Assembly (NCBI RefSeq): GCF_029238095.1
Contig: NZ_JAQWGS010000027.1
Location: 62,001-126,000 of the forward strand
Length of the DNA: 64,000 nt
Source: Lacinutrix sp.
Lineage (GTDB): Bacteria > Bacteroidota > Bacteroidia > Flavobacteriales > Flavobacteriaceae
Reading direction: 5' to 3'
Shown here: piece by piece, positions 63,920 to 64,000 of the stretch
Layout of the letters: each line of letters opens with the position of its first letter
Position numbering within the stretch: the stretch's first letter is position 1
Position numbers and translations under genes: made by a program
Notes under the pieces: model-generated
Databases searched by the model: none
Told to the model about the DNA's origin: nothing
What the model saw: only the letters and a program-made list of their open reading frames with translations

Positions 63920-64000
63920 ACATTTCGACTGCGCTCAAGGCAAACTATAGAAAGTAATTAAACAAAGACCTTTCAGGTTTTAAAAACCTAAAAGAATTAA
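63920..64000. repeat. Two palindromic repeat fragments after the pseudouridine synthase gene
   Basis: TTCGACTGCGCTCAAGG (63924-63940) is close to the minus-strand core of the repeat at 16289-16315. AGGTTTTAAAAACCT (63975-63989) matches the palindrome between mraY and murE. No gene is visible to the window end. Confidence 0.6.

Overview
The window is a piece of a low-GC (roughly one third G+C by eye) chromosome from a member of the Flavobacteriaceae (Bacteroidota). Support comes from the promoter type (TAnnTTTG -7 boxes, sometimes with a TTTG -33 box, and few Shine-Dalgarno sequences), the short primary sigma factor, PorT and TamL, and the gene content. The genus cannot be fixed from the sequence alone. 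Nearly all genes are ordinary chromosomal ones. I see no phage, transposase, CRISPR array, conjugation module or recognisable defence system.

Layout. 1-8.3 kb: end of an Nramp metal transporter, lipA, gap, a TPR hybrid histidine kinase, lpxK, a NIF3 protein, a coiled-coil protein with a degenerate zinc ribbon, and msrA. 8.3-11.3 kb: a decaying patch holding a secreted protein without a normal start codon, a DUF481 gene with two in-frame stops, an intact methyltransferase, and a lipoprotein gene cut short by a stop where Trp is expected. 11.3-19.6 kb: a kynurenine-degradation cluster (kynU, a PH-like ORF, kmo, a RidA-type deaminase, 2-aminomuconate semialdehyde dehydrogenase, an atypical SDR, 3-hydroxyanthranilate dioxygenase, ACMS decarboxylase, an O-methyltransferase). 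It should convert kynurenine through 3-hydroxyanthranilate to 2-aminomuconate and then 4-oxalocrotonate. Its later gaps are filled with palindromic repeats and a structured-RNA-like element.

19.6-43.9 kb: housekeeping and envelope genes: nhaA, tatA, ppa, rsmG, a desaturase, an aminotransferase, trkH-trkA, menG, porT, a TrmH-type methyltransferase, tamL, fbaA, accD, rpsO, pnp, then a 0.7-kb stretch with gene remnants and a second copy of the RNA-like element in front of rpoD. A BLUF photoreceptor, rpe, a CBS protein, a threonine dehydratase-like enzyme and an MtfA-like peptidase follow.

44-60.6 kb: tRNA-Arg(UCG), a YqeY protein and a complete division/cell-wall (dcw) cluster on the minus strand, transcribed mraZ-rsmH-ftsL-ftsI-murE-mraY-murD-ftsW-murG-murC-ftsQ-ftsA-ftsZ. 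A promoter preceded by three perfect 10-bp repeats, a likely MraZ operator, drives it. 60.8-64 kb: an alpha/beta hydrolase, the GTPase ysxC, an unknown secreted protein and an RluA-type pseudouridine synthase.

The points most worth a second look are the two copies of a GCGTTA...TAACGC structured element, the cluster of nonsense and start-codon lesions at 8.3-11.3 kb, the loss of zinc-ribbon cysteines in two unrelated proteins, the mraZ operator, and the palindromic repeats in the kynurenine and dcw clusters. I found no convincing new multi-gene system.
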